Origin: CAZMNY01 sp964567745
GTDB lineage: Bacteria; Planctomycetota; Planctomycetia; Pirellulales; Pirellulaceae
NCBI GenBank assembly: GCA_964567745.1
Contig: CAZMNY010000001.1
Coordinates: forward strand, 186,001-250,000
Direction of reading: 5' to 3'
DNA length: 64,000 nt
Positions 28,454-37,145 of the stretch are shown here, piece after piece (position 1 is the stretch's first letter; each line of letters begins with the position of its first letter). Made by a program: the position numbers and the translations under genes. The notes under the pieces are model-generated. The model worked only from the letters and a program-made list of their open reading frames with translations. It made no database searches and was not told where the DNA came from.

Positions 28454-29329
28454 ATGTTGTGCACGCCGCGGATGATTTGCGTCTTGGTTTTTTCTCTTTT
28501 CGCGTCGTCTGCGTTACTGGCGGACGAACGATTCTTGAGCGAAACGGAAGAGGCGGTTCAGCGCGCGCTTCTGCCGAAGATCGCGGACGCTAAGATTCAA
28601 AAACGAATCGATGATCAAGAGCGCACGTTCTTCTTTAACAGCCGCAGGTTTTGGCAAGGAGCCTATAGCGGCAGTTACAACTACACTCAGTACACCTACA
28701 ACTCGCGCGGCCGGCGTCGAAACGCGAGGACGTTTCCGGTCAACTACAGTGGCGTCACGCTCAACAGTTTGCAACCGACGGGTGGTCTCGATGTCGAGTT
28801 GCAATGGAAGTTTCCGGCTGGCGAGAAACCGAGCCCGGGCGAGGGCGAGATCAAGTTCATCAGCTTGCCGAAAGACAAGAAGGGGAATCTCGTTGCGCTT
28901 GCCTACCTAGAAGATTTGTCCGTTGTTTACCCAAACGGCACGATGTTCGGCGGTTGTCGTTATGAAACGGTCAACGGCAAGAAGGTCCCGTTTGAGGTGA
29001 GAATCCGTGAAAAAGTCGCTGGCAAATGGAAGCCTCGAGTATTCAAGTCGAGCAAGAAACATAGCGGCTCGTTCGCCTTCGCCAAGTCCGCGGACACGGC
29101 GTCGTGCATGGAATGCCACAAGGACGCCGGCACGGTCGTAACGAGCTCGTTTGGTTGGTCTGGAAAGATCGGCAACGACTCGGTGTTTTCGTTTGGCGAG
29201 TACGCTGGGCCGGTCAACGGCTCGGACGCGACTGTGAGCGCGAAGATGGTGGAAATGGGACTGCTGGTCGAGTACGACGCGAAGAAGCACGCCAAGACTC
29301 ACGGCGTCATCCAAGACGCGAAAAAGTAG
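28454..29329 (+). CDS. Secreted protein with one c-type heme motif
   Basis: 291 residues with GGAGG 9 nt before the ATG and a signal peptide ending near LLADERF. Late in the protein (about residue 218) there is one CxxCH site, CMECHK, so covalent heme attachment is possible. The rest is beta-rich with Tyr/Asn-rich stretches (SGSYNYTQYTYN). The overall pattern is reminiscent of cytochrome P460-like proteins, but this is weak. Single gene with its own upstream region, convergent with the minus-strand nrnA group. Confidence 0.75.
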   Translation: MLCTPRMICVLVFSLFASSALLADERFLSETEEAVQRALLPKIADAKIQKRIDDQERTFFFNSRRFWQGAYSGSYNYTQYTYNSRGRRRNARTFPVNYSGVTLNSLQPTGGLDVELQWKFPAGEKPSPGEGEIKFISLPKDKKGNLVALAYLEDLSVVYPNGTMFGGCRYETVNGKKVPFEVRIREKVAGKWKPRVFKSSKKHSGSFAFAKSADTASCMECHKDAGTVVTSSFGWSGKIGNDSVFSFGEYAGPVNGSDATVSAKMVEMGLLVEYDAKKHAKTHGVIQDAKK

Positions 29330-29356
29330 TCGAATTCCGAGTCGTCATCGGCGATG

Positions 29357-30334
29357 CTACATCGCTGCGCGAACTGCTTCGAGCACCGGCGGTCGGACGT
29401 CATCTAGTTCTCCCTCGATAAACGCTCCGGCCGCCGCTTCATGTCCGCCTCCGCCAAACTGCGCGGCGACTTGGCTGCAATCCATCCGGCATCGACTGCG
29501 GAAGCTGATCTTGTATCCGCTCCCTTGTTGCTGGACGAAAATCACAGCGGCCTGCGATCCTTCGACTGACAAAATCAGATTGACCAGGTCCTCAGTGTCG
29601 CTAGGCAAGGCACCGGTGGAGTCAAAATCTTCGCGAAGGATATGGGTGAATCCCAAGCCATTTTCTTCGACAACAGTCCGGTGAAGCACGAGTCCTCGAA
29701 GCCGCAAGCGGCCGAGTGTTTCTCGTTCGTACAATTTGCCATAAATCGTCGACGGACTTGCGCCGGCGTCGATCAGGTTTGCGGCGATTCGATACGTGTA
29801 CGCGCTGGCGGATCCGAAGCGATACCACCCCGTGTCGGTCGCGATCGCGGCAAACAGGGGCCGAGCCATTTCGGCGGTAAGCTGGACGTTGAGCTGCTCG
29901 GCAGCCTCAACGACGAGTCGGCCGGCAGCCTCGGCGGTGGTGTTTTTGAACAATTGGGCGCCCAAGTCGTCTTCGCCGACGTGATGGTCCAGCACGCCTT
30001 TGTCGGCGTTCGTGGTCCGCACTATGTCGCCCATCGGCCCGAGTTGAGCCCAAGCGCTTGTGTCGAGAACGAGCAGGGCGTCGGCGTCAGCCAAATCGTC
30101 AGCCGTGACGTCTTCGCCGATGACCAGAATCTCCTCTTCAGGATCGATGAACGCCAAGTTGGGCGGCGTCGCCTGGCCGTTGACGATACGCACCTTTTTC
30201 CCGAGAGCTCGAAGTATATTCGCCATTCCCAATTCACTGCCAAGCGCATCGCAGTCGGGGCGAATGTGGCTTGTCAGAATGAACGATTGGTGCGAATTGA
30301 CAAAGACTACGAACGCGGGCCAGTCAACGGTCAT
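29357..30334 (-). CDS. nrnA: DHH-family phosphoesterase (NrnA-like)
   Basis: 325 residues. The manganese-binding DHH motifs are present: SHIRPDCDALGSE (motif I), VLDTSAWAQ, and the eponymous DHH in VLDHHVGEDD. The DHHA1 substrate part has GGGHEAAAGAF. The family includes nanoRNases and pAp phosphatases (NrnA); which of the two activities dominates cannot be told from sequence. The start overlaps the ribF stop by 4 bp (ATGA). Confidence 0.88.
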   Translation of the reverse strand: MTVDWPAFVVFVNSHQSFILTSHIRPDCDALGSELGMANILRALGKKVRIVNGQATPPNLAFIDPEEEILVIGEDVTADDLADADALLVLDTSAWAQLGPMGDIVRTTNADKGVLDHHVGEDDLGAQLFKNTTAEAAGRLVVEAAEQLNVQLTAEMARPLFAAIATDTGWYRFGSASAYTYRIAANLIDAGASPSTIYGKLYERETLGRLRLRGLVLHRTVVEENGLGFTHILREDFDSTGALPSDTEDLVNLILSVEGSQAAVIFVQQQGSGYKISFRSRCRMDCSQVAAQFGGGGHEAAAGAFIEGELDDVRPPVLEAVRAAM

Positions 30335-31284
30335 TGTGTCTCCTTTGGGTGGTGCAATGCGTCATCGGCCCATTGTCGAACTAACGACACGTCCTGGGCA
30401 AGCTGGCGTTGAAGTTCGCCAGCGTCCGAAAACGATTGTATCTCGCGCAGCTTCTTTGTGAAGTCAACTTCGATCGTACGACCGTACAGGTCGCCATCGA
30501 AGTCGAGCAGGTGAGTTTCGAGGGTTGGTTGAGCATCGCCGAACGTCGGTTTGGGGCCGACATTGATCGCGGCCAAGTATTCCATCTCGTCAACGCGTGT
30601 GCGTCCGGCGTAGACGCCTTGTGCTGGCGTTAGCATATCGACGTCGGACAAGTTGGCTGTGGGGAACCCGATCGTGGCGCCTCGCGCCGCGCCGTGAACG
30701 ACTCGCCCACGCACGCAGTGGGGCGCAACGAGCCACTGGTTGGCAAGCTCGATCTGTCCATCGGCGATCCATTTGCGGATCTGGCTGCTCGAAGCCAAGC
30801 TCCCGTCCTCAAGCGGCATCGGCTCGGCGATCTCAAGCAACACGTTTTCCGATTCGCAAAGCGAACGCAACGTCTCAATGCTGCCTTCCCGGTTTTTGCC
30901 AAAACAAAAATTAGGCCCTTCAACAACGCCTCGAGCTCCGAACAGCTCGAGCAGTATCTGTCGAAAGAAGGCGCCGGCGGTCAGCTCGAGCAAGTCACGA
31001 TCTGTCGGATAGGCGAAAACAAAATCGACACCCAGGCTCGATAGCAAATTGGCTTTTCGCTCGAGCCAGCAAAGCGGGGGCGGCGTAAGTTCGGGCCGCA
31101 ACAACACGACGGGATGAGGTTCAAATGTAAAGACGATCGACGGCCCGTCGACTCGTTGAGCCATCAAGCGGAGGCGTTCAATAATCCTGGCATGGCCCAG
31201 GTGAACGCCGTCAAAATTTCCAATCGTAATTGCGCCGTGGCGAATGGCAGGCGGGAGGTGATTGGGATCGCGAATGAGAGTCAA
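30331..31284 (-). CDS. ribF: Bifunctional riboflavin kinase/FAD synthetase
   Basis: Phosphorylates riboflavin to FMN and adenylates FMN to FAD. 317 residues. The N-terminal nucleotidyltransferase part contains GNFDGVHLGHARII and a later SSSQIRKWIADG (the SSTxIR-type motif). The C-terminal kinase part has GRVVHGAARGATIGFPTANL. Lies 22 bp downstream of nnrD and overlaps nrnA, so probably in one minus-strand transcript. Confidence 0.95.
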   Translation of the reverse strand: MTLIRDPNHLPPAIRHGAITIGNFDGVHLGHARIIERLRLMAQRVDGPSIVFTFEPHPVVLLRPELTPPPLCWLERKANLLSSLGVDFVFAYPTDRDLLELTAGAFFRQILLELFGARGVVEGPNFCFGKNREGSIETLRSLCESENVLLEIAEPMPLEDGSLASSSQIRKWIADGQIELANQWLVAPHCVRGRVVHGAARGATIGFPTANLSDVDMLTPAQGVYAGRTRVDEMEYLAAINVGPKPTFGDAQPTLETHLLDFDGDLYGRTIEVDFTKKLREIQSFSDAGELQRQLAQDVSLVRQWADDALHHPKETQ

Positions 31285-31306
31285 CGTATTGGCGGCTCCA
31301 GATGAT

Positions 31307-32161
31307 TTACGATTGCCGGAAGCGGCAAAAGGCTTTAGGCAACGAATGGCATATGTCGAGTGCGGTCATGGAAACCTGACCCAATTCCTCAGCGGCAATG
31401 TCGCCGGCCAATCCGTGGATATGAACGGCCAACTGAACCGCGTCAAACATGTCCGGCACCTGACCGACGAGAGCGGCAATGATCCCAGTCAATACGTCGC
31501 CAGTACCGCCCGTCGCCATGCCAGGATTGCCGGTTGTGTTACGGGCAGTGCGAGGTCCGTCGGTGATGATGGTGCCGGTGCCCTTGAGAACCAGAATGAG
31601 ATTTTTCTGCAACGCAAACTGGCTGGCCAAACGCTCCATCTCTCGGCGATCGGAAATCTCTCGACCTATCAGTCTTTGAAACTCGCCTGGATGAGGTGTA
31701 AGAATCCGCGGGCCGGGGGGCGAGTTGGGCAAGCCGACCTCAGCAAGTGCATTGAGTCCGTCGGCATCGACGACAACGGGCATTTCGAATTGCTCGTACC
31801 AATTGGCGAGCAAGCGATCGATGGCTGCCGATCTTCCCAGCCCCGGACCGATCCCCAAGACCGTCGCTTTTTCCGCCAACGCGGCAACCTGATCGTGAGC
31901 GCTGGAGGCGACCATGCCGTCAGCGTCTTCCGGCAGCCAGTGAGTCATATAACAGGGGTCGAACGAGGCGACGATGGGCGCCGATGAAACAGGCGCGGCG
32001 ATGTTCACCAAGCCTCCGCCGCTTCTCAGGGCCGCCATTCCAGCCAGCGCGACCGCTCCGGACATGCTTCGCGAACCGCCGACCAAGACCACTCGACCAA
32101 AATCGCCCTTGTGCGAATCTTGGCACCGCTCGGGCAGTTGTTTGGGAGTCGTCGGTGGCAT
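31307..32161 (-). CDS. nnrD: ADP/ATP-dependent NAD(P)H-hydrate dehydratase
   Basis: Repairs damaged NAD(P)H hydrates in the cytoplasm. 284 residues, ribokinase-like fold. Key stretches are GDFGRVVLVGGS, VLGIGPGLGRS, ILTPHPGEFQRL and the active-site region GNPGMATGGTGDVLTGII. The epimerase domain (NnrE), often fused N-terminally, is absent here; it must be encoded elsewhere or be missing. Lies in the minus-strand group upstream of ribF. Confidence 0.92.
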   Translation of the reverse strand: MPPTTPKQLPERCQDSHKGDFGRVVLVGGSRSMSGAVALAGMAALRSGGGLVNIAAPVSSAPIVASFDPCYMTHWLPEDADGMVASSAHDQVAALAEKATVLGIGPGLGRSAAIDRLLANWYEQFEMPVVVDADGLNALAEVGLPNSPPGPRILTPHPGEFQRLIGREISDRREMERLASQFALQKNLILVLKGTGTIITDGPRTARNTTGNPGMATGGTGDVLTGIIAALVGQVPDMFDAVQLAVHIHGLAGDIAAEELGQVSMTALDICHSLPKAFCRFRQS

Positions 32162-32295
32162 TGAGAAAGGTCGAAACGGTTCGATGGATGAGAACGTCGA
32201 GGTTTATCCTCCAATCTAGCCGAAACGTCGCCGCAGTATTAGAACCGGCGCGCAAAGAATTCTGGTCGGCTCGTCCGACTAACGTGCTTCAGTGT

Positions 32296-33075
32296 CTATT
32301 CGCCTCGGCCGGTTGCTCGAACGCTTCGAGTGACGATCAGCCCGGCCATATAGCCGGCTTTGAAACCAGCGTCGATATTGACAACAGCCACATTGGCGGC
32401 ACAGCTGTTGAGCATCGACAGCAAAGCGGCAACGCCCCCCAGATTCGCGCCATAGCCAACGCTCGTCGGCACCGCGATGATCGGTGCCTCGACGTGCCCG
32501 CCGACTACGCTCGGCAGAGCTCCTTCCATGCCAGCGACCACGACAACAGCCGATGCCTCGCGGAGGCGTTCAACTCGTTGCATGAGCCGTTGAGGCCCGG
32601 CGACTCCAATGTCAGCCATAACGTCGACCGGCACTCGCATCCAGCGAAGCGTTTCCGCCGCCTCCTCGGCCACGGGCAGATCGCTTGTTCCGGCTGTCAC
32701 GACGGCCACAGAACCGTCGGCAACACGGCCGCCAGGCTGGTCGCTTGCAAGCCGAAAGGTTCGTGCGAGCGAGTTGTTGACGCCCGTTGGAATCGCCTTA
32801 GCAAGGGCCGATGCTTGGTCGACGTCTAGACGCGTCACGAGTAAGTCTTGTTCGGCGTCGACGATTCGCTTGGCGATCGCGAGGAGAGTCTCGGTAGGCT
32901 TGCCCTCGGCGAGCACGACTTCGGGGAAGCCGCAGCGTCGCGCGCGATCGAGGTCAACCGCAGCGCCGCCCATCCACTCGGTGGTCGACGCTGCGACAAT
33001 CGAAGCAAACTCTTTATCGCTGATTTCGCCCGAGACAAGCTTCTTGGCCGCCTCGAGCGCCTGATGTTCATCCAT
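32296..33075 (-). CDS. larB: Pyridinium-3,5-biscarboxylic acid mononucleotide synthase LarB
   Basis: First enzyme of nickel-pincer cofactor synthesis; carboxylates and hydrolyses nicotinic acid adenine dinucleotide. 259 residues from the ATG at 33075 (the longer frame to 33324 looks non-coding). The C-terminal part is PurE/AIR-carboxylase-like: VAVVTAGTSDLPVAEEA, DIGVAGPQRL, VVVAGMEGALPSVV and AVPTSVGYGANLGG. No larC or larE gene lies in the window, so pathway completeness is unknown. Confidence 0.92.
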   Translation of the reverse strand: MDEHQALEAAKKLVSGEISDKEFASIVAASTTEWMGGAAVDLDRARRCGFPEVVLAEGKPTETLLAIAKRIVDAEQDLLVTRLDVDQASALAKAIPTGVNNSLARTFRLASDQPGGRVADGSVAVVTAGTSDLPVAEEAAETLRWMRVPVDVMADIGVAGPQRLMQRVERLREASAVVVVAGMEGALPSVVGGHVEAPIIAVPTSVGYGANLGGVAALLSMLNSCAANVAVVNIDAGFKAGYMAGLIVTRSVRATGRGE

Positions 33076-33151
33076 CGCCGTTGTCTCTAATTGGAAAAGT
33101 CTCTGGCGGCTTCGCCCGCCTTGCTGGCGATTCTTTTTTGGCGGGCAACCA

Positions 33152-34966
33152 TCAATATCCCATCGCCGCGCCGTCTTTACGCGACTCAGTTGCACCGTGC
33201 AGGACACCCTGTTTCCAGTCGATCCAAATGCCTTGATAGCCGCCAAAGCCGCCTTTGCCCAACTGCACGGTGTGCCCGAGTTTCTCGAGTGCTCGCCGTG
33301 TCTTGCGGCGCACACCGGATTCAACCGTCACGACGCCCGAGCCGTCGGCAGGTTCGCCGCGCGGAGTCGCGCTGCCTTTGTGGCGAATACGAGCTTCGTC
33401 TCCGGCGGCCTGCACATTCATTTTGAAATCGATCAGGTTCACGAGTACTTGAACGTGCCCCTGTGGCTGCATGTCTCCGCCCATAACGCCGAAACAAAAT
33501 ACAGGCCGCTCGTCTTTCGTAACCATTGCCGGGATGATCGTGTGGAACGGACGCTTGCCCGGCTCAAATCGGTTGAGGTGATTTTCCTCAAGCGTGAAGA
33601 GCGCGCCACGATTCTGCATCACGAACCCAACATCACCCGGCGTTACTTTCGATCCGAAGCCGTAGTAGTTGCTCTGAATCAGCGAGCAGCAATTGCGGTC
33701 TTTGTCGACAACCGTCAGGTAGACGGTATCGCCTCGCTGCAACTGAGCATCACCGGCTTGGACGTCGTCGGCAGCCTTGGCCGAGTCGATTCGCTTACCT
33801 CGCTCGGCTGCATATTCTTTCGAAATCAAGCGCTCGACCGGCAACTTGGCGAAATCAGGGTCGGCGTAATACTTGGCTCGATCGGCAAACGCCAGTTTCT
33901 TCGCCTCCACGAACAGATGTATGAACTCCGCGCTTCCTCGCGCCATCTTGGCCACATCGTGCGGCTCGAGCAGATTGAGGATTTGCAATGCGGCGATGCC
34001 TTGACCGTTGGGCGGCAACTCCCAGACTCGATGTCCGCGATACGTCGTCGATACCGGCTCAATCCAGTCGGCGCGATGTCGATGAAAGTCGTCCAGCGTC
34101 AAATAGCCGCCGTTGTTGCGGCTGTATTCGGCTATGGTCTCGGCAATCCGACCACGGTAGAACGCCTCCGCGCCGCCCTTGGCAATGTCGCGGTACGAGG
34201 CGGCAAGCTTCGGCAGCCGAAAGATTTCGCCAAAAGCGGGTGCCCGCTTGCCGTCGACCAAGTAGACTTCGGCGCTGTCGGGCCATTTTGCGAGATCCTC
34301 TTCCGCTCCTTTCCAACTGCCGGCGATCACCTCACTGACCGCAAACCCCTCCTCGGCAGTCTCAATCGCAGGTCCGAGCAATTCGCCAAGCTGCTTCTTT
34401 CCGAAGCGCCGGTTGAGTTCTCCCCATCCGCTAACGGCGCCAGGCACGGACCAAGAGAGAGGCCCATCGATCGGAATGAGATTGAGCTTGTTCTCTTTGA
34501 AGACGTCGATGGAGAGTCCCATCGGACTGCGGCCGCTGGCATTGAGACCGTATAGTTTCTTTGTCGAGTTGTCCCAATAGATTGCGAAGAGGTCGCCGCC
34601 GATGCCGCACGACATCGGCTCCACAACTCCGAGCATCGCGTTGGCTGCGATAGCAGCGTCAGCGGCGTTTCCGCCGGCTCGCAAAACGTCCAAGCCGGCT
34701 TGTGCCGCCAGTGGATGGCTCGTCGCCACAACGCCGTTGCGGGCAAGCACAACGCTGCGCCCCTGCTTGGGATCGCCGACGGGTCGGTCGTAGCCCGCGG
34801 CTTCCGCTTCGCTGGTAATCTCAAACGATTCAGTCATGGAGCCCATTGTCGCCAGAAGAAGCAAGCTGGGAAGCCAGCAACGTGAGATTTGATACAGCCA
34901 AATTGAAGGAAGCAGAGTATTCTTGGTTGAAGATCGAGACGAGGATGTAGTCCAAACCCGCGGCAT
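33152..34966 (-). CDS. ggt: Gamma-glutamyltransferase, secreted
   Basis: Cleaves gamma-glutamyl bonds, for example in glutathione, in the periplasm or outside. About 604 residues from the ATG at 34966, preceded by a strong AAGGAGG 7 nt upstream on this strand. A hydrophobic signal region covers about 25-40. The proenzyme cleavage site and nucleophile threonine are in QRGDTVYLTVVDKD. Other marks are GGNAADAAIA, VEPMSCGIGGD, PPNGQGIAALQILN and GVMGGDMQPQGHVQVL. Divergent from the DUF3179 gene. Confidence 0.95.
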   Translation of the reverse strand: MPRVWTTSSSRSSTKNTLLPSIWLYQISRCWLPSLLLLATMGSMTESFEITSEAEAAGYDRPVGDPKQGRSVVLARNGVVATSHPLAAQAGLDVLRAGGNAADAAIAANAMLGVVEPMSCGIGGDLFAIYWDNSTKKLYGLNASGRSPMGLSIDVFKENKLNLIPIDGPLSWSVPGAVSGWGELNRRFGKKQLGELLGPAIETAEEGFAVSEVIAGSWKGAEEDLAKWPDSAEVYLVDGKRAPAFGEIFRLPKLAASYRDIAKGGAEAFYRGRIAETIAEYSRNNGGYLTLDDFHRHRADWIEPVSTTYRGHRVWELPPNGQGIAALQILNLLEPHDVAKMARGSAEFIHLFVEAKKLAFADRAKYYADPDFAKLPVERLISKEYAAERGKRIDSAKAADDVQAGDAQLQRGDTVYLTVVDKDRNCCSLIQSNYYGFGSKVTPGDVGFVMQNRGALFTLEENHLNRFEPGKRPFHTIIPAMVTKDERPVFCFGVMGGDMQPQGHVQVLVNLIDFKMNVQAAGDEARIRHKGSATPRGEPADGSGVVTVESGVRRKTRRALEKLGHTVQLGKGGFGGYQGIWIDWKQGVLHGATESRKDGAAMGY

Positions 34967-35162
34967 GACGGATCCTCCTTGTGATTTTGGTGTTTGGTTT
35001 TGTTGTACAGCCCGCTCGCTTGCACTCACGTTGTACCGTGCAAACGCGTCGCAATCCAATAAATGCAACCCTGCCGAGTCCGACTCGCCGCCCACCGAAT
35101 TTGCGATCCCCCCAATCGCCGGCCCTCCAACTTTTCACTCCTTCAGCTGGCTGACATCCCAA

Positions 35163-36404
35163 ATGAATCACGCTCCTAGACCCGCTCGTATCACCGCGAG
35201 CCAATGGGTGATCGCGGTTGTTCTACTTGCCGCAGTCGGTGCTTACTTTGGCTACCTCACTCTTCATAGCGGCACGCCGGGCGAGAGAGAGGGCGTAACC
35301 GAGACGGCCGATTCGACTGACCTTACTGAATTGGAGCTGCAGTTAGAGCCCATCGCCATCTTTGACGAGTCCGCCAGAGCCGCGTTCGAATTGGCGGGCG
35401 GACCGGAGGGCGAATCAGCAAGCCTAACGGACAGCGACTCGCCGCGTGGGGAATTCAACCCGCGCACGGTGCTCGGCCGCGCCATCAGGCCGATCGTGAA
35501 CGCTCCGCACATCAAAGCCGACCAAGTCAAGAAGCAAGTCAAGGACAACGACTTGGTGCTGGGCGTGGTCGTCAACGGCGCAGCGCGAGCCTACCCGATC
35601 AACTTGCTCTGCGGACCTTCGCGTGAAATCATCAATGACGAACTGGGAGGGACGGCGATCGCGGCGACTTGGTGACATCTTTGCCACAATGGCGTGGTCT
35701 ACGCCAGCAAAGTTAACGGCAATAAATTGACCCTCTGCGTCTCCGGAAAATTATGGAATCGCAGCCTGGTGATGATGGATGTCGAAACGAAGTCGCTTTG
35801 GAGCCATATTTTGGGTGAGGCGATGGAAAGAGAACTCAAGGGAACTCGGCTCAAACCGCTTCCGTCGCAAATGCTGACTTGGCAAGCGTGGAAGAAGCTC
35901 CATCCCGAAACCACCGTTTTGGACTTGGGACCGACTCAATTTACGGAATACACCCCGAATTTTTACAAGGGTCGGCCCGAGCGGTTTGTCTATGGAGCGA
36001 TCGTCCAGGGCGAGGCCTATCATGTTCCTTGGCCCGCATTGACCGCGAAACCGATACATCAGATCGACACCCCGGAATTGCCAGCCGTTGTGATCGCCGA
36101 GAATGAGTCGACTGTGGTGAGGATTTTTGACCGACGACATGAGGGCAAGACGCTGAATTTCAAAATGATCGGTGCCGTCATCGTTGACGAAGGAACTGGC
36201 TCACAGTGGGGTCCCGATGGCGTTGCCACTCGCGGAATGCTGGCCGGGGCCAAACTGGAGCCGATGGCGGGCTTGATGTCATTTCAGCAAGCCTGGTTGA
36301 ACTTTCACCCAACAAGCAAGCAGATTGGTAGTTTGGGGAAAGCCAGTGAAAAGAATCCTGGCGAGAAGAACACTGGCGAGAAAGGGATCGCACAGCGGAA
36401 GTAG
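35163..36404 (+). CDS. DUF3179 protein, candidate selenoprotein (in-frame TGA at 35673)
   Basis: Read through one in-frame TGA (35673-35675), the frame gives 413 residues. The N-terminal helix (about 12-31) is a signal anchor. DUF3179 begins near residue 135 with LVLGVVVNGAARAYPINLL, and family sequence continues unbroken after the TGA: GVSGLL-like CVSGKLWNRSL, SLWSHILGEA, LTWQAWKKLHP and, late, GTGSQWGPDG. The TGA falls exactly where the family has the first cysteine of its C-x-L-C motif (here residue 171, then H-L-C174). Followed by a SECIS-like hairpin. The alternative is a nonsense mutation in a fresh pseudogene. Function of DUF3179 is unknown. No clear RBS before the ATG; divergent from ggt. 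Confidence 0.75.
35679..35712 (+). promoter_or_regulatory. Candidate bacterial SECIS hairpin
   Basis: Starting 3 nt after the TGA. The lower stem pairs CTTTGC (35679-35684) with GCAAAG (35707-35712); a 5-nt bulge CACAA lies on the 5' side; the upper stem pairs TGGCGT (35690-35695) with ACGCCA (35701-35706). The apical loop is GGTCT (35696-35700), beginning 20 nt after the TGA. The E. coli fdhF element likewise has GGUC in its apical loop at a similar distance, with G and U contacted by SelB. All 12 base pairs are Watson-Crick. Confidence 0.75.
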
Positions 36405-36743
36405 CCGAGCGATGGAGCGAGTTGGGCCATCCGGCGAAATTTGCAGATGGAAACTCCAGAATCGAGATAGTGAGAGCGTTTTTCCTGCGATTGGACCGCT
36501 TCTGATCGCCAGACTGGCTCGGCACCGACCATCCCGATATGGCTGGCTGGGGCCGAAATAAATCGATTGGCGTCAATGGCTCAAACTGCGGTTGCAATTC
36601 CAAAGCACATAGTTAAATTGGTTGGCTTATGTTATTGCCATGTTGATGTGTAGGAAATGTCCTGACGCGTACACTGTCGAGGAGATTGGACGCACAATAC
36701 AGAGCTAATGGCCTAGCTAGTTGCGAACGAATCACGGGTCCCA
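36405..36743. other. Gene-free stretch upstream of rpsO
   Basis: 338 bp, more AT-rich than the genes near its end. It should hold the rpsO promoter and possibly a leader bound by S15. No confident promoter, hairpin or frame was found. Confidence 0.4.
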
Positions 36744-37013
36744 ATGACGATTACACAAGAGCGGAAACAGGAATTAATCGAAGAGTTCAAGACAGCCGAA
36801 GGCGACTCTGGTTCTCCAGAAGTTCAGATCGCCATCCTGACAACTCGGATTAACAACCTGACCGAACACATGCGAGCGCACACTAAGGACTATTCCACCC
36901 GGCGTGGTCTGCTGGCCTTGGTTAGTCGTCGCCGTCGTCTGTTGGATTATCTGCGCCGGGGAAACCCTCAACGGTATCTGGACATCATTGGACGTTTGGG
37001 CATCCGCAAATAG
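36744..37013 (+). CDS. rpsO: 30S ribosomal protein S15
   Basis: 89 residues, the normal length. Binds the central domain of 16S rRNA early in small-subunit assembly. Typical sequence: GSPEVQIAILTTRINNLTEHM, HTKDYSTRRGLLALVSRRRRLLDYL. Followed after 132 bp by pnp, the classic rpsO-pnp order. A 338-bp upstream space probably holds its promoter and any S15 autoregulatory leader, but neither could be assigned. Confidence 0.98.
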   Translation: MTITQERKQELIEEFKTAEGDSGSPEVQIAILTTRINNLTEHMRAHTKDYSTRRGLLALVSRRRRLLDYLRRGNPQRYLDIIGRLGIRK

Positions 37014-37145
37014 CGTGAACCGCCGCTGCATTTCGATTGCCAATTCGCGAGTTGGTCAAGAAAGACCGACCTACGAGCTCTGGTGCGTTGCTCGATCTTC
37101 CCGTCACCGTGTCCGAATGGGACGCAGTTATGACAGGGAAATTCT

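Noticed and set aside
33197..34555. 452-codon plus-strand frame
   Set aside because: Antisense shadow of ggt, which has a strong RBS and all family motifs.
35694..36404. Separate downstream gene starting at GTG 35694
   Set aside because: It is in the same frame as the upstream part and begins in the middle of DUF3179, with no RBS. Reading through the TGA explains both parts better.
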